61,451 nucleotides of DNA from Chloroflexota bacterium (GCA_024277135.1 JAJRVV010000241.1:1-61451), one strand, 5' to 3'; counted from the stretch's first letter, positions 37,395 through 46,995 are shown. Made by a program: numbers and translations. Notes: generated from the letters alone by a model not told the origin.

Positions 37395-37418
37395 CCGTAA
37401 TTCTGACTAAACACTCAG

Positions 37419-37442
37419 CCACCCGAATCAGGGTGGTTTTTT
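37419..37442 (+). terminator. riboswitch-controlled terminator
   Basis: CCACCC and GGGTGG form a six-pair stem with loop GAATCA, followed by six T. It lies between the TPP aptamer and the start codon at 37457, the expected expression platform. Confidence 0.9.
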
Positions 37443-37456
37443 GTTTCGGGTACACG

Positions 37457-38110
37457 ATGAGCGTCCTCATTTTTGCGAATGGTGAATTGGAAATTGGCGA
37501 GTGGTTGCGGCCGTATCTGACCCAGGCGACGGCCGTCATCGCCGCGGACGGCGGTTCTCGTTATCTGCAAAAGCTGAATCAGCGGCCGGACGTGGTGATC
37601 GGGGATATGGATTCGCTGACTGATGATGTTGGGGAGTGGCTGGCAGCCGGCGATGTTCGTTTTGTTCGTCATCCCACAGCCAAGGATGAGACGGATTTAG
37701 AGCTGGCGCGGTTGTTTGCCGCTGCCAATTATCCTGATGATATTTTGGTTTTGGCCGCATTGGGCGGCCGTTTGGATCAAACTCTGGCTAATATACTGCT
37801 GCTGGCCCATCCCCGGCTGCGCGGCCGTCGCGTCGCCATTGTCAGCCAATATGAACGCGCCTGGTTGGCGAACGGCCGCACCCAAATTAACGGCGCTGTC
37901 GGCGATACGGTATCGCTTATTCCATTCAGCGGCAGCGTCCGGGTGGCTGAAACCAGCGGGCTGCTCTGGCCGCTCCACCAGGAACAATTGGTTTTTGGTT
38001 CGGCGCGTGGGATCAGCAATGTGTTGACGGCCGTTCCCGCTGAGATTGTGGTGGCGGACGGCCGTTTGCTATGCATCCACACATTCCAAAGGATGAAGGA
38101 TGAAGGATGA
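37457..38110 (+). CDS. thiamine pyrophosphokinase
   Basis: About 217 residues, transferring pyrophosphate from ATP to thiamine to make TPP. Family features: IAADGGSRYLQKL, DVVIGDMDSLTDD (metal and ATP site), HPTAKDETDLELAR, LAALGGRLDQTLAN and a C-terminal GISNVLT segment. It sits under a TPP riboswitch, which supports the call. The 3' end (RMKDEG) is made of the AGGATGAAGGATGA microrepeat and overlaps the leader of the next gene. Confidence 0.93.
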   Translation: MSVLIFANGELEIGEWLRPYLTQATAVIAADGGSRYLQKLNQRPDVVIGDMDSLTDDVGEWLAAGDVRFVRHPTAKDETDLELARLFAAANYPDDILVLAALGGRLDQTLANILLLAHPRLRGRRVAIVSQYERAWLANGRTQINGAVGDTVSLIPFSGSVRVAETSGLLWPLHQEQLVFGSARGISNVLTAVPAEIVVADGRLLCIHTFQRMKDEG

Positions 38111-38123
38111 AATGGAGAGGAAA

Positions 38124-39188
38124 ATGCGAAAATTGATTGTTTTGATGAGTTTGGTTTTGATGGTGGTGACGGCTTGCGCCGCGCAAAATGAGGAAGAACC
38201 CATTCTGGCTGACCGTGATCCGCGAACGTTGACCATCATGGCCCATGACAGCTTCGCCATCAGCGAGGCCACCATCACCGCTTTTGAACAGGAGCATGTG
38301 GTTAATGTCGAGCTGCTGTCCGCCGGGGATGCTGGCGCCGCCTTGAATCAGGCTATTCTGGCCCAAGAAAACCCCCTGGCCGACATTTTCTTTGGCGTGG
38401 ATAACAGCTTTTTGAGCCGCGCCCTGGACGCCGATATTTTTATACCCTACCAATCGCCGGAATTGGCGAATGTGCCCGATGCGCTGGAACTCGATGACAG
38501 CTATCGCTTGCTGCCGGTTGATTTTGGCGATGTCTGCCTGAATTATGATAAAGCGTGGTTTGCCGACAATGGCGTGCCGGTTCCCAACACGTTGTCCGCT
38601 CTGACCGGCCCGGTCTACAAAGGGCTGCTGGTTGTGGAAAATCCGGGCACGTCCAGCCCTGGTTTATCCTTTTTACTGGCGACGATTGGCGAGTTTGGGC
38701 AGGATGGGTATTTGGATTTTTGGCGGGCGCTGCGCCAGAATGAGGCGCTGGTGACGAATGGGTGGGAAGATGCGTATTACGGTCAATTTACGGTTGCCGG
38801 TGATGGGACACGGCCGTTGGTGGTGAGTTATGCTTCCAGTCCCCCGGCCGAATTCATCTTTGCCGATCCGCCGGTGTCTGAGCCGCCCAGCGCCAGCATC
38901 ACCGCGCCAGGGATGTGCTTCCGTCAAATCGAGTTTGTGGGCATTCTCAAAGGGACGGCTTATCCTGACCTGGCTCAAGATTGGGTGGATTTCATGCTGA
39001 GTAAAACGTTCCAGGAAGACATCCCGCTCAATATGTTTGTGTTCCCGGCCAATGAAACGGCCGTCCTCCCTTCAGCTTTCGTCGAATGGGCGCAAATCCC
39101 CGACCAACCGGCTGTCATCAGCCCGGCCGACATCGAAGCGAATCGGGAAAAATGGATTGAAGATTGGACAGAAGTGGTGTTGCGATAA
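38124..39188 (+). CDS. thiamine-type ABC substrate-binding lipoprotein
   Basis: About 354 residues. Signal peptide with lipobox VTAC (Cys18). The mature protein resembles ThiB/TbpA: LTIMAHDSFAISEATITAFE, VELLSAGDAGAALNQAILA, NPLADIFFGVDNSFLSRALD, VDFGDVCLNYDKAWF, NPGTSSPGLSFLLATIGEFG. It would bind thiamine or a phosphate ester outside the cell. It is co-transcribed with the pyrophosphokinase gene behind a TPP riboswitch, but the permease and ATPase genes are not adjacent. The start is set by GGAG six bases upstream; an ATG 24 bases earlier is possible. Confidence 0.9.
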   Translation: MRKLIVLMSLVLMVVTACAAQNEEEPILADRDPRTLTIMAHDSFAISEATITAFEQEHVVNVELLSAGDAGAALNQAILAQENPLADIFFGVDNSFLSRALDADIFIPYQSPELANVPDALELDDSYRLLPVDFGDVCLNYDKAWFADNGVPVPNTLSALTGPVYKGLLVVENPGTSSPGLSFLLATIGEFGQDGYLDFWRALRQNEALVTNGWEDAYYGQFTVAGDGTRPLVVSYASSPPAEFIFADPPVSEPPSASITAPGMCFRQIEFVGILKGTAYPDLAQDWVDFMLSKTFQEDIPLNMFVFPANETAVLPSAFVEWAQIPDQPAVISPADIEANREKWIEDWTEVVLR

Positions 39189-39256
39189 AGGGGACTCAGA
39201 GATAACTTCTGGAGCTTTAGACTTGGTAGGTAACTACTAAGCCCCTCTGGAATTTC

Positions 39257-39320
39257 ACCACGAAGACACGAAGGCGCAAAGAAAAACCAGAGAAACTTTG
39301 TGTCTTTGTGCCTTTGTGGT
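39257..39320. repeat. ACCACGAAGACACGAAGG inverted repeat
   Basis: About 25 bases at 39257-39281 are nearly complementary to 39296-39320, with a 14-base loop. Similar but decayed pieces occur at 53084-53145. It abuts the stop codon of the next (minus-strand) gene and could serve as a terminator-like hairpin. Confidence 0.85.
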
Positions 39321-39619
39321 TAGCAGTTACCTTGGTAGCGGACATCATATAACTCAGCCAGTTCGGTCTGTAATCCAATCATGATCTTTGACTCTCCGGC
39401 CCACTCAACATACTCCATGTCACCCCCATCCAGGTCTTCGGCCGTCATTTTTTCCATAAAACAGGCGGTATCAACATCATATTTGCGTTCGAATTGGATC
39501 AGGCGGCGTCTGGTGCGGGCAATGCTGGCTTGCAAGCGGGTCTTGTACGCTTCAATGGCTGAAAGGACAGTCTGAGAGCCTCCTTTTTCCTTTAGCTCAA
39601 TCACCATCTGTACACTCAT
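39320..39619 (-). CDS. small protein, unknown
   Basis: A 99-residue charged protein with two helical, Arg- and Glu-rich segments (SAIEAYKTRLQASIARTRRR, LIQFERKYDV) and an acidic MTAEDLDGGDMEYVEWAGE segment. It resembles small proteins that accompany toxin-like genes in environmental bacteria, but no partner is seen here. The start is uncertain; an ATG 42 bases upstream is possible. Possibly an orphan antitoxin. Confidence 0.6.
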   Translation of the reverse strand: MSVQMVIELKEKGGSQTVLSAIEAYKTRLQASIARTRRRLIQFERKYDVDTACFMEKMTAEDLDGGDMEYVEWAGESKIMIGLQTELAELYDVRYQGNC

Positions 39620-39753
39620 ATCGTTTTTTCTTTTCTGTTGATGGTTTGAATGTGCTGCCATTGTAATAAGCCTGTCAACGCGCCGTAATCTAAAAACTAT
39701 TGACAGAATGAATGCTTGCTAGGTTTAGCTGTGGGTTTCAATTGACAGCACGC

Positions 39754-41853
39754 TTAGGGCAGGGTGCAACCACCAGGGATGTACTCGTTAGGATCAATGA
39801 CTCTATCCTCCCAGTATCTCTCCCCGGTATTGTCGTCTTGAAATTCAATCCTGTTAATCCATAAGGCGCATCGCCGCCAAATCGCCCAGTGAGTAAAGGG
39901 ACCAGAACCTCTATATTCTGCTGCAGGTCTAGTATCGTTAACCCATAATGTATATGGTCCCCCACTTCCTCCATAAGGTGTGATGGTCAATTTGCATCTG
40001 AGATCAATATTCCCGAAATATTCGCAATCATTTATTTCAAGAATGAAATTCAGATCTTGTGTTGGTTCACTGGTGGCGGTGGGGCCAACGGCCGTAGGCG
40101 GCGTGGCGGGCGTGGCCGTCACCGGGATGTAGGTGCGCAGTTCAAAAGTGAGCGGAGGGCCAAAGGGTTCTCCATCGGCGTCGAATAACTGCCAGGTTGC
40201 CTCAAATGTGCCGACGCTGTCTGGCGCTTCGGGGAACGAGGTTTGTAAGGTGATTTCTTCGTCAACTTCAACTACCCCTTCAACCACCAATGGCTCATCG
40301 GCATACCCAAATGCTTCGCCGCCTGTGTACTTCCAGGTTAACCCTGCCGGCCAGGGGCAGGTTCCGCTGTTTTTCAGCGCCCAGTTCATGGTGAAGTTGC
40401 GGGCTTCGGTGGGGACGGAGTTGAAACGACTGTTGCTGTAGGGGTACGCGGAGACGAGTTCTACGTCAAAGGCGCAGCTTGCCAGATAGGTGGCGGTGGC
40501 GTTGGGGGTGGGGCTGGGCGTCCGCGTGGGCGTGACCGATGGGGTTGGGGTTTCGCTGGGGAGGGCGGCGGCCACGGCCGTAAGCGTGGCTAATACCTCG
40601 GCTACAGCGTCGCGTGTGTCTTCTGGTGTGGGGGTGTCTTCAGGGACGGGAGTATTGGTGGCGGGCGCGGCCGTGGCTGTGTTTGTCGGCTCAACCACAA
40701 TGGCGGCCGTGGTCGGCGTGGGGCGCAGTCCGGGGATGATGCCGGCCGCCAGTAACCCGCCCACCGTGCCGCCGATGACGATCAAAGCGATGATGAGATA
40801 AAGCCAGACGGGTCGTTTTTTCTTTGGTGGCGGGGCCAGATCTTCGGGTGTGGCGATGGCGGTTTTGCCCACAGCCGTTCGGGAGGCGGCCGTATCGGTG
40901 ACGCCGCCGACGGCCGTTTCCAGGTGAGGAGCCATACTGGACACCACCGTCCCTTGCGGCTGCGCTACCACCGTGCCTTCAATCGGCATGGGCGGCGATT
41001 TGGCCGACAAATTAACCTGGCGTAAAGCCGCCGCAAACTCGTCCGCCGTTTGGAAACGATCATCCGGGTCCTTGGCCATCGCTTTCAGGATCGCTTCCTG
41101 AAGCTGGTAGGGCACATCCGGGTTAAACGCGCCGGGGAGCGGCGTCGGCTCATTGACATGCTTCATTACCACAGCCAACGGCGTATCGGCATCATAAGGG
41201 AGCTGGCCCGTTGCCATCTGGAAGAGTAAGACACCCAGTGAGTAAATATCCAATCGGGCATCACCCGATTTACCCAGCGCTTGCTCTGGCGACATGTAAG
41301 CCGGGGTGCCGATCAGGGCGCCGGTAGCCGTGTAGGCCATAGCCTGATTGCCCATCATCTTGACAATGCCAAAATCGGTCAACACCGCTTTCCCTGCTTC
41401 GTTGATCATGATGTTGGCCGGTTTGATGTCTCTGTGAACCATCTCCCGTTTATGGGCGTAAGCCAGTGCATCGGCAACTTCGGTGGCAAACCGGACAGCC
41501 TGTTCCAGCGGCAGCCTTTCCCCAGCCTGGGCCAACCCGGCCAATTTTTCTTTCAGCGTACCCCCGTCTATGTATTCCATGACCAGGTAGTAGCTGTTCT
41601 CGCCATACACATCGAAATCATACACGCCGACGATGTTGGCGTGGTTCAGCCGGGCCATGGCCTTGGCTTCTCTTTCGAAACGGTTGAGGAAGTCTTGTTC
41701 GCTGATGAGGAAAGCGTGCATGAACTTGATGGCAACGTGCCGATCAAGGTTTTCTTGCACGGCCAGGTAAACTTCGGCCATTCCGCCGCTGCCGATTTTT
41801 TCGACGATGCGGTATTTACCTATAGTTCTGCCGGAGAGGGTATCAGTCGTCAT
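39754..41853 (-). CDS. Ser/Thr protein kinase with NBR1-like Ig domain
   Basis: A 699-residue PknB-type kinase: GSGGMAEVYLA, VAIKFMH, HRDIKPANIMI, DFGIVKM and GTPAYMSPEQALG within residues 1-275. One transmembrane helix near 348-372 is followed by a Thr/Pro-rich linker and an Ig-like domain of the NBR1 type (about 468-580: NWALKNSGTCPWPAGLTWKY, EITLQTSFPEAPDSVGTFEA, WQLFDADGEPFGP) and a further extracellular domain with several Cys. It probably senses an external signal. The same Ig-like type occurs in the lipoprotein at 58216-59526. Confidence 0.92.
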   Translation of the reverse strand: MTTDTLSGRTIGKYRIVEKIGSGGMAEVYLAVQENLDRHVAIKFMHAFLISEQDFLNRFEREAKAMARLNHANIVGVYDFDVYGENSYYLVMEYIDGGTLKEKLAGLAQAGERLPLEQAVRFATEVADALAYAHKREMVHRDIKPANIMINEAGKAVLTDFGIVKMMGNQAMAYTATGALIGTPAYMSPEQALGKSGDARLDIYSLGVLLFQMATGQLPYDADTPLAVVMKHVNEPTPLPGAFNPDVPYQLQEAILKAMAKDPDDRFQTADEFAAALRQVNLSAKSPPMPIEGTVVAQPQGTVVSSMAPHLETAVGGVTDTAASRTAVGKTAIATPEDLAPPPKKKRPVWLYLIIALIVIGGTVGGLLAAGIIPGLRPTPTTAAIVVEPTNTATAAPATNTPVPEDTPTPEDTRDAVAEVLATLTAVAAALPSETPTPSVTPTRTPSPTPNATATYLASCAFDVELVSAYPYSNSRFNSVPTEARNFTMNWALKNSGTCPWPAGLTWKYTGGEAFGYADEPLVVEGVVEVDEEITLQTSFPEAPDSVGTFEATWQLFDADGEPFGPPLTFELRTYIPVTATPATPPTAVGPTATSEPTQDLNFILEINDCEYFGNIDLRCKLTITPYGGSGGPYTLWVNDTRPAAEYRGSGPFTHWAIWRRCALWINRIEFQDDNTGERYWEDRVIDPNEYIPGGCTLP

Positions 41854-41903
41854 ATTGGCCTGTTGGGATGGAGTTTTACGGCATTCTCAGTATATCCAAA
41901 ATC

Positions 41904-41975
41904 TGCCGCGAATTGCACAAATTTCACGAATTAAGAACGTGTTTTTCGTGTCATTCGTGTCATTCGTGGCGAAAA
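41904..41975. repeat. CACGAATT / ATTCGTGTC inverted repeat
   Basis: Degenerate CACGAATT units on the left face TTCGTGTCATTCGTGTCATT units on the right. Same family as 37131-37189. Confidence 0.8.
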
Positions 41976-42044
41976 CCTTGCTCTACTGATTCTCCCAGTT
42001 CAAAGCAAAGTATACCCGCTTTTGGATGATTGGAAAATGGTATT

Positions 42045-43112
42045 TTAGGGTGAAGGGTGAGCCGTTTTGAGTTGGCCGCACCCGGCGGCGATGTCTATGC
42101 CGCGTTGTTGGCGCACGGTGCTGGGGATGCCGTACTGACCCAAAGTGGTCTGGAATTGGTACACGGCCGTCCGGCGCGTAGGTTGTCCTTCATAGCCAAT
42201 GGTCGGGTTCAGCGGGATGAGGTTGACGTGAGCGGCCATGCCGGTCAACAGCCGGCCCAGGGCGTGAGCCTGCTCCGGCGTGTCATTTTGCCCTTCGATT
42301 AGTGTCCACTCAAAGAAAATGCGCTGTTTTTTTCGTTCGGTATATGCTTGGCAGACAGCCATCAATTCGGCTAACGGCCAACGGCGGGCGGGCGGTGCCA
42401 GAGCTTGTCGTTCGCCGTCGGTGGCGCCATGCAAGCTGACGGCCAGCCGCACCGGGATCGGTTCTGCGGTCAGCCGCTGGATGCCGGGGACGACGCCGAC
42501 GGTGCTGAGGGTGATGTGTTTGGCGGCGAGAGCTAATCCTTTGTGGTCGGTGAGTATGCGCACGGCCGTCATCACCGCGTCGTAATTATGCAGCGGTTCG
42601 CCCATGCCCATGAAGACGATGTTACGCAGCCTGTCCCCTTGTTCAGCCAGCGTTTGTTGGATAAATAAGACCTGCGCTACAATTTCGCCGGGGGAGAGAT
42701 GGCGGGTGAACCCCATCTGCCCGGTGGCGCAGAAAACGCAGCCCATAGCGCATCCCACCTGGGCGCTGACGCAGGCAGTCGCTCGTTTCTTGCCTTCCCG
42801 TCCCTCAAATCGCATCAGCACGGTTTCGATGGTTTCGCCATCGGCCAGCCGCAGCAGATATTTGTGGGTTCCGTCCTGGCTTTGGCTGGAGACGGCCGTT
42901 TGCGGGGAGTAGATGGCTGTTTCGGCTGCCAATTGTTGGCGCAAATCGGCGCGGAGGCCGGGGATTTCATTCAGGGCGGTTATCTGTTGTTGGTAGAGGG
43001 CGCGCCAGATTTGGTCGGCATGGAAACGACCGTAGCCCCATTCAGCAAGGACGGCCGTCAATTCATCCCGGGTATAATCGAACAGATTTGTCTTTTGAGC
43101 GGAATCTTTCAT
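42045..43112 (-). CDS. rlmN: 23S rRNA (adenine2503-C2)-methyltransferase
   Basis: About 355 residues. A radical SAM enzyme that methylates C2 of A2503 in 23S rRNA and A37 of some tRNAs, by way of a methylated cysteine. The cluster motif is in GCAMGCVFCATGQMGF (CxxxCxxC); GMGEPLHNY binds SAM, and the C-terminal RGIDIAAGCGQL carries the methyl-accepting Cys. Length is normal. The start chosen gives MKDSAQKTNLFDYTRDELTA. It is divergent from the ROK gene, with a microrepeat between them. Confidence 0.96.
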   Translation of the reverse strand: MKDSAQKTNLFDYTRDELTAVLAEWGYGRFHADQIWRALYQQQITALNEIPGLRADLRQQLAAETAIYSPQTAVSSQSQDGTHKYLLRLADGETIETVLMRFEGREGKKRATACVSAQVGCAMGCVFCATGQMGFTRHLSPGEIVAQVLFIQQTLAEQGDRLRNIVFMGMGEPLHNYDAVMTAVRILTDHKGLALAAKHITLSTVGVVPGIQRLTAEPIPVRLAVSLHGATDGERQALAPPARRWPLAELMAVCQAYTERKKQRIFFEWTLIEGQNDTPEQAHALGRLLTGMAAHVNLIPLNPTIGYEGQPTRRTAVYQFQTTLGQYGIPSTVRQQRGIDIAAGCGQLKTAHPSP

Positions 43113-43140
43113 ACCGGTATTGTATACTGGCGATGGAAGA

Positions 43141-43180
43141 ACAATCAACAATCAACGGTGAACAGTTAACAATCAACAAA
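43141..43180. repeat. ACAATCAAC microrepeat replacing a leader
   Basis: Forty bases of degenerate ACAATCAAC and GGTGAACAGTTAAC units directly abut the ATG of the ROK gene, which has no visible ribosome binding site. Confidence 0.75.
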
Positions 43181-44110
43181 ATGACATCTCTTTACCTTGT
43201 TTTTGATTTCGGCGGCAGCAAGCTAACGGCGGCGCTGACAACCGATGAGTTGCTGGCAAAACAACGCTGGCTGGGTCATCATCGTGAATTCTCGCCGCTG
43301 GCAGCGACGGCCGTAACAGATTTGAAGACAATAATCAGGCTGGGGCGAAAACTGCTGGCGGAAACGGGGGTGGCGCGGGCGACGGCCGTCGGCGTCAGCT
43401 TTGGCGGCCCGGTGGATTATCAAACGGGAACCGTCCGCCTCTCCCACCACGTCCCCGGCTGGGAAAACATGCCATTGGCGGAGACACTGGCGGCCGAGTT
43501 TGGCTGTCCTGTTATCGTGGACAACGATGCCAACGCCGCAGCGCTGGGAGAACATCGGCTGGGGTCCGGGCAGGGGTTTGACAGCCTGCTCTACGTGACG
43601 GTGAGTACCGGGGTGGGTGGCGGTTGGATTTTGAACGGCCGTCCCTGGCGCGGCCATGAGACGATGGCGGGCGAAATCGGCCACACTGTCGTTGATCCGG
43701 CCGGGCCGCTTTGTCTGTGCGGCAAGCGGGGCTGTGTGGAGCGGCTGGCTTCCGGGCCGTATTGGGCGGCGGATTATGAAGCAGAGCAGGGGAGAGTGAG
43801 AGGGTTGAGCGGGAAGCGGGTGGCGGAGCTGGCGGCGCAGGGGGATGAACGGGCGCGGCGGATTTTGCAGCGGGGGGCGCGGGCGTTGGGCGTCGGCCTG
43901 GGGAATGCGGCCAATCTGGTCAATCCCCGGCTGTTTGTCCTGGGCGGCGGCGTCGCCAAATCGGGCAAGTTGTGGTGGCGGACGGTGCGCCAATCGGCCC
44001 GGGAGATGGCTTTGCCGGAAGTGCATTTTGAAATCGTACCGGCGGCGCTGGCGGATGACGCGCCGCTGTGGGGAGCGGCGGTGTTGGCAAGGATGAAGGC
44101 GGAAGGATGA
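43181..44110 (+). CDS. ROK-family sugar kinase
   Basis: A 309-residue ROK protein, probably a glucokinase or other hexose kinase. FDFGGSKLTAAL is the phosphate-1 loop, VIVDNDANAAALGEH the catalytic Asp region, STGVGGGWILNGRPW the second phosphate motif and CLCGKRGCVERLASGP the zinc-binding motif. No N-terminal DNA-binding domain, so it is an enzyme rather than a repressor. The C-terminal residues RMKAEG arise from the same microrepeat that ends the thiamine pyrophosphokinase gene. Confidence 0.92.
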   Translation: MTSLYLVFDFGGSKLTAALTTDELLAKQRWLGHHREFSPLAATAVTDLKTIIRLGRKLLAETGVARATAVGVSFGGPVDYQTGTVRLSHHVPGWENMPLAETLAAEFGCPVIVDNDANAAALGEHRLGSGQGFDSLLYVTVSTGVGGGWILNGRPWRGHETMAGEIGHTVVDPAGPLCLCGKRGCVERLASGPYWAADYEAEQGRVRGLSGKRVAELAAQGDERARRILQRGARALGVGLGNAANLVNPRLFVLGGGVAKSGKLWWRTVRQSAREMALPEVHFEIVPAALADDAPLWGAAVLARMKAEG

Positions 44111-44128
44111 AGGCGGAAGGATGAAGGA
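44092..44128. repeat. GGATGAAGG microrepeat at a gene junction
   Basis: Units of AAGGCGGAAGGATGAAGGCG and GGATGAAGGATGAAG span the stop codon of the ROK gene and the start of the GIY-YIG gene, supplying TGA, AGGA and ATG. A shorter copy sits at 38089-38112 between the thiamine genes. Confidence 0.85.
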
Positions 44129-44675
44129 TGAAGTGGTGGTTTTTCTGGGGGATGCGTCGGTCGTTTCCGGTACATACTTGCTGCGCATTGAGGTGGCGGA
44201 GGGAACGGCCGTGCGCTTTGGTCGGTTTCGCGGCGGAGAAATCATTCCAATTCCGGCGGGAACTTACCTGTATGCGGGATCGGCGATGCGCGGGCTGGGC
44301 GGCCGCCTGCTGCGCCACGCCAGCCGGACGGAGCCGCAGAACCCGCACCCCATCCGCCCCATCTTGGCGGAGGTGTTGCGTGTAGCGAGTATCATAGGGC
44401 GCATCCCTCAACAAAAACGGTTGCATTGGCACGTAGATTATTTGCTGGAGCAGCCCCGGGCGGCGCTGACTGAGGTGATCGTCATTCGCAGCCGGGCGCG
44501 GTTGGAGGAGCAGGTGGCGGATTGGCTGATGGGGTTGGCGGAGACGGCCGTGCTCGCGCCCGGTCTTGGCGCCAGCGACCATCGAGGCCATACCCATCTC
44601 CTGTGCGTCCCATCAGAAAATGGTTGGTGGTCGTCACTCCCCGGCAAACTGCACAAAATCTGTTTTGTTTTATAG
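44121..44675 (+). CDS. DUF123 GIY-YIG-like protein
   Basis: A 184-residue protein of the DUF123 branch of the GIY-YIG superfamily: GTYLLRIEV (the GIY-like strand), AGTYLYAGSAMRGLGGRLLR (YIG-like plus the catalytic Arg region), HWHVDYLLEQP and a C-terminal SDHRGHTHLL. Archaeal members are fused to endonuclease III. Nuclease activity is likely but target unknown. It begins ten bases after the ROK gene. Confidence 0.85.
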   Translation: MKDEVVVFLGDASVVSGTYLLRIEVAEGTAVRFGRFRGGEIIPIPAGTYLYAGSAMRGLGGRLLRHASRTEPQNPHPIRPILAEVLRVASIIGRIPQQKRLHWHVDYLLEQPRAALTEVIVIRSRARLEEQVADWLMGLAETAVLAPGLGASDHRGHTHLLCVPSENGWWSSLPGKLHKICFVL

Positions 44676-44687
44676 TCAAATTATGGG

Positions 44688-44716
44688 TTGACGCGCGGGG
44701 AAACAATGAGTATGAT
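44688..44716 (+). promoter_or_regulatory. sigma-70 promoter of the glutamine synthetase gene
   Basis: TTGACG (44688-44693), a spacer of exactly 17 bases and TATGAT (44711-44716). Transcription would start near 44723, leaving a leader of about 107 bases that holds two mutually exclusive hairpins. Confidence 0.75.
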
Positions 44717-44742
44717 TATGGGCGTCAATAGAAAATTAATTT

Positions 44743-44800
44743 GAGGCCAAGACGCCTCCCACGCCATTTGTTGCGCGTGCGGAGGCGTTTCTTTGTTTTG
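44743..44800 (+). terminator. attenuator-like leader of the glutamine synthetase gene
   Basis: A strong stem pairs 44752-44759 with 44781-44788, extended inside by CACGC/GCGTG, and is followed by TTTCTTTGTTTT: a terminator-like hairpin. Its 5' arm is also used by an alternative hairpin, GAGGC (44743-44747) with GCCTC (44754-44758), which closes a six-base loop CAAGAC. The two cannot form together, the arrangement of an antitermination switch. ANTAR proteins, one of which is encoded downstream at 49289, act on hexaloop hairpins of this kind, though the loop here has C, not A, at position 1. Confidence 0.55.
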
Positions 44801-44829
44801 GCCCATAGATAAAATGGAGAGTGCATAAA

Positions 44830-46995
44830 ATGAGTGGAAATGATGCCCGATTGAACGCCGTTGAAGCCGTGATTAACTACAAGCCAATCAGCGAGCCATT
44901 GAGTTTCGCCGATACGCCTACCAATGAGGTTTTCGCTGAAAATGTGTTCACCACCGGCGCAATGAAGCGCTGTCTGCCCAAACCGGTGTACAAGTCGCTG
45001 ATGGCAACCATCACCCAGGGCAAGCGGCTGGACACCTCGACGGCTGACATCGTGGCTGCGGCCATGAAGGATTGGGCCATCGAAAAAGGGGCCACCCATT
45101 ACGCCCACGTCTTTTACCCGCTCACCGGGCTGACGGCGCAGAAGTACGACAGCTTCCTCATGCCCAACGGCGACGGCTCCGCCATCGCCGAGTTCAGCGG
45201 CGACCAGCTCATCCAGGGAGAACCGGATGGATCCAGCTTCCCCACCGGCGGCATCCGCCCCACCTTTGAAGCGCGCGGCTACACCGCCTGGGACGTGACC
45301 AGCCCGGCCTACATCCTGGAAAATCCCAATGGCACCACCTTGTGCATCCCCACCGCCTTCGTCTCCTGGACAGGAGAGGCGCTGGACAAGAAGACGCCGG
45401 TTTTGCGCTCGATGAAGGCGTTGAACGAACAGGCGCAGCGCGTCCTCAAACTGTTTGGGGATGATGGGGAGATGGTGGCGCCCACGGCCGGGGCCGAGCA
45501 GGAGTATTTTCTGATTGACCAGCATTTTTTCATGGCGCGGCCTGACTTACTGACGGCCGGGCGCACCCTGTTTGGCGCCAAGCCGCCCAAAGGTCAGGAA
45601 TTTGACGACCATTATTTCGGCGCCATCCCGGAGCGGGTGCTGGCCTGTATGTTGGAGACGGAGCGGGAGTTGTTCAAGCTGGGCGTACCGGTGAAGACGC
45701 GGCATAACGAGGTGGCTCCCAGCCAGTTTGAGATTGCGCCGGTGCATGAGAATGCCAATGTGGCCACCGACCACCAGCAGTTGGTGATGCTGATGCTGAA
45801 ACAGGTGGCGGAGAAGTATGGTCTGTCCTGCATCACCCATGAAAAGCCATTTGCCGGGGTGAATGGTTCCGGTAAGCACTTGAATTATTCGTTTGGCAAT
45901 GCCAAAGCAGGCAATTTGCTTGAGCCGGGGGATACGCCGCATGAAAACAAACGGTTCCTGGTGTTCTGCGCGGCCGTGATTCGGGCGGTGGACAAGTATG
46001 CGCCGCTGCTGCGGGCGGCGATCGCCTCGGCCGGGAATGACCACCGGTTGGGAGCCAATGAAGCGCCGCCGGCGATCATCTCCATTTTCCTGGGCGACCA
46101 GTTGACGGATGTGTTTGAGCAGATCAAGGCGGGCGGGGCTAAATCTTCCAAGCCGAGCGGGATTTTGAACCTGGGCGTAGATACGCTGCCGCCGCTGCCG
46201 CGCCATTCCGGCGACCGCAACCGAACCAGCCCGTTGGCCTTCACCGGCAATAAGTTTGAGTTCCGGGCGGTGGCCTCGAACCAGTCCATCGCCGCGCCGT
46301 TGATGGCGTTGAATACGATTATTGCTGAATCGCTGGACACCATCGCCACTCGACTGGAAGGGGCGGCCGACCTGGCTACGGCTATTCAGGCAGTGTTGAA
46401 GGGGATTATGGCGGAACACGGCCGTATCATCTTCAACGGTGATGGCTATTCTCAGGCGTGGCACAAAGAGGCGGAGTTTGAGCGGGGTTTGCCCAATCTG
46501 CGCACTTCGGCGGATGCGCTGCCACATTTGGCTGATGAAGAAGCGATTGATCTGTTTGCCAAATACAACGTCCTTTCCCGGCGGGAGGTGTTGAGCCGCC
46601 TGAAAGTGAAGTTGGGGCAGTATGTGAATGCGGTGCAGGTGGAGGCGCGGTTGACGTTGCGCATGGGGCGGACGATGATTTATCCGGCGGCGGTGCGCTA
46701 CCAGACGGAGTTGGCGACGGCCGCAGTCAGTTTGAAGCAGGCAGGAGTGATGGCGGACACGGCCGTGCTGTCCAAAGTGTCCGCCTGCATCAAAGAGTTA
46801 GACGACAGCCTAAACGCGCTGGAATCGCTGCTGATGCACGAGGCGGACGACCTGACGGCGGAGACCCGGTTTATGTGTGACAAGGCATTGCCGGCGATGA
46901 CGGCCGTGCGCGCTCACGCTGACACCCTAGAAACGATGGTGGCCGATGATTTGTGGCCGCTGCCGACGTATCAGGAGATGCTGTTTATCAAGTGA
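44830..46995 (+). CDS. glnN: type III glutamine synthetase
   Basis: A 721-residue GSIII enzyme, making glutamine from glutamate, ammonia and ATP; a cytoplasmic dodecamer. Type III hallmarks: [92 protein letters not shown] and [21 protein letters not shown]. The length fits GSIII (about 700-730). The ATG has GGAGAG eight bases upstream. The leader looks like an attenuator, and a sensor kinase and ANTAR regulator follow, so nitrogen control is likely. Confidence 0.97.
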   Translation: MSGNDARLNAVEAVINYKPISEPLSFADTPTNEVFAENVFTTGAMKRCLPKPVYKSLMATITQGKRLDTSTADIVAAAMKDWAIEKGATHYAHVFYPLTGLTAQKYDSFLMPNGDGSAIAEFSGDQLIQGEPDGSSFPTGGIRPTFEARGYTAWDVTSPAYILENPNGTTLCIPTAFVSWTGEALDKKTPVLRSMKALNEQAQRVLKLFGDDGEMVAPTAGAEQEYFLIDQHFFMARPDLLTAGRTLFGAKPPKGQEFDDHYFGAIPERVLACMLETERELFKLGVPVKTRHNEVAPSQFEIAPVHENANVATDHQQLVMLMLKQVAEKYGLSCITHEKPFAGVNGSGKHLNYSFGNAKAGNLLEPGDTPHENKRFLVFCAAVIRAVDKYAPLLRAAIASAGNDHRLGANEAPPAIISIFLGDQLTDVFEQIKAGGAKSSKPSGILNLGVDTLPPLPRHSGDRNRTSPLAFTGNKFEFRAVASNQSIAAPLMALNTIIAESLDTIATRLEGAADLATAIQAVLKGIMAEHGRIIFNGDGYSQAWHKEAEFERGLPNLRTSADALPHLADEEAIDLFAKYNVLSRREVLSRLKVKLGQYVNAVQVEARLTLRMGRTMIYPAAVRYQTELATAAVSLKQAGVMADTAVLSKVSACIKELDDSLNALESLLMHEADDLTAETRFMCDKALPAMTAVRAHADTLETMVADDLWPLPTYQEMLFIK

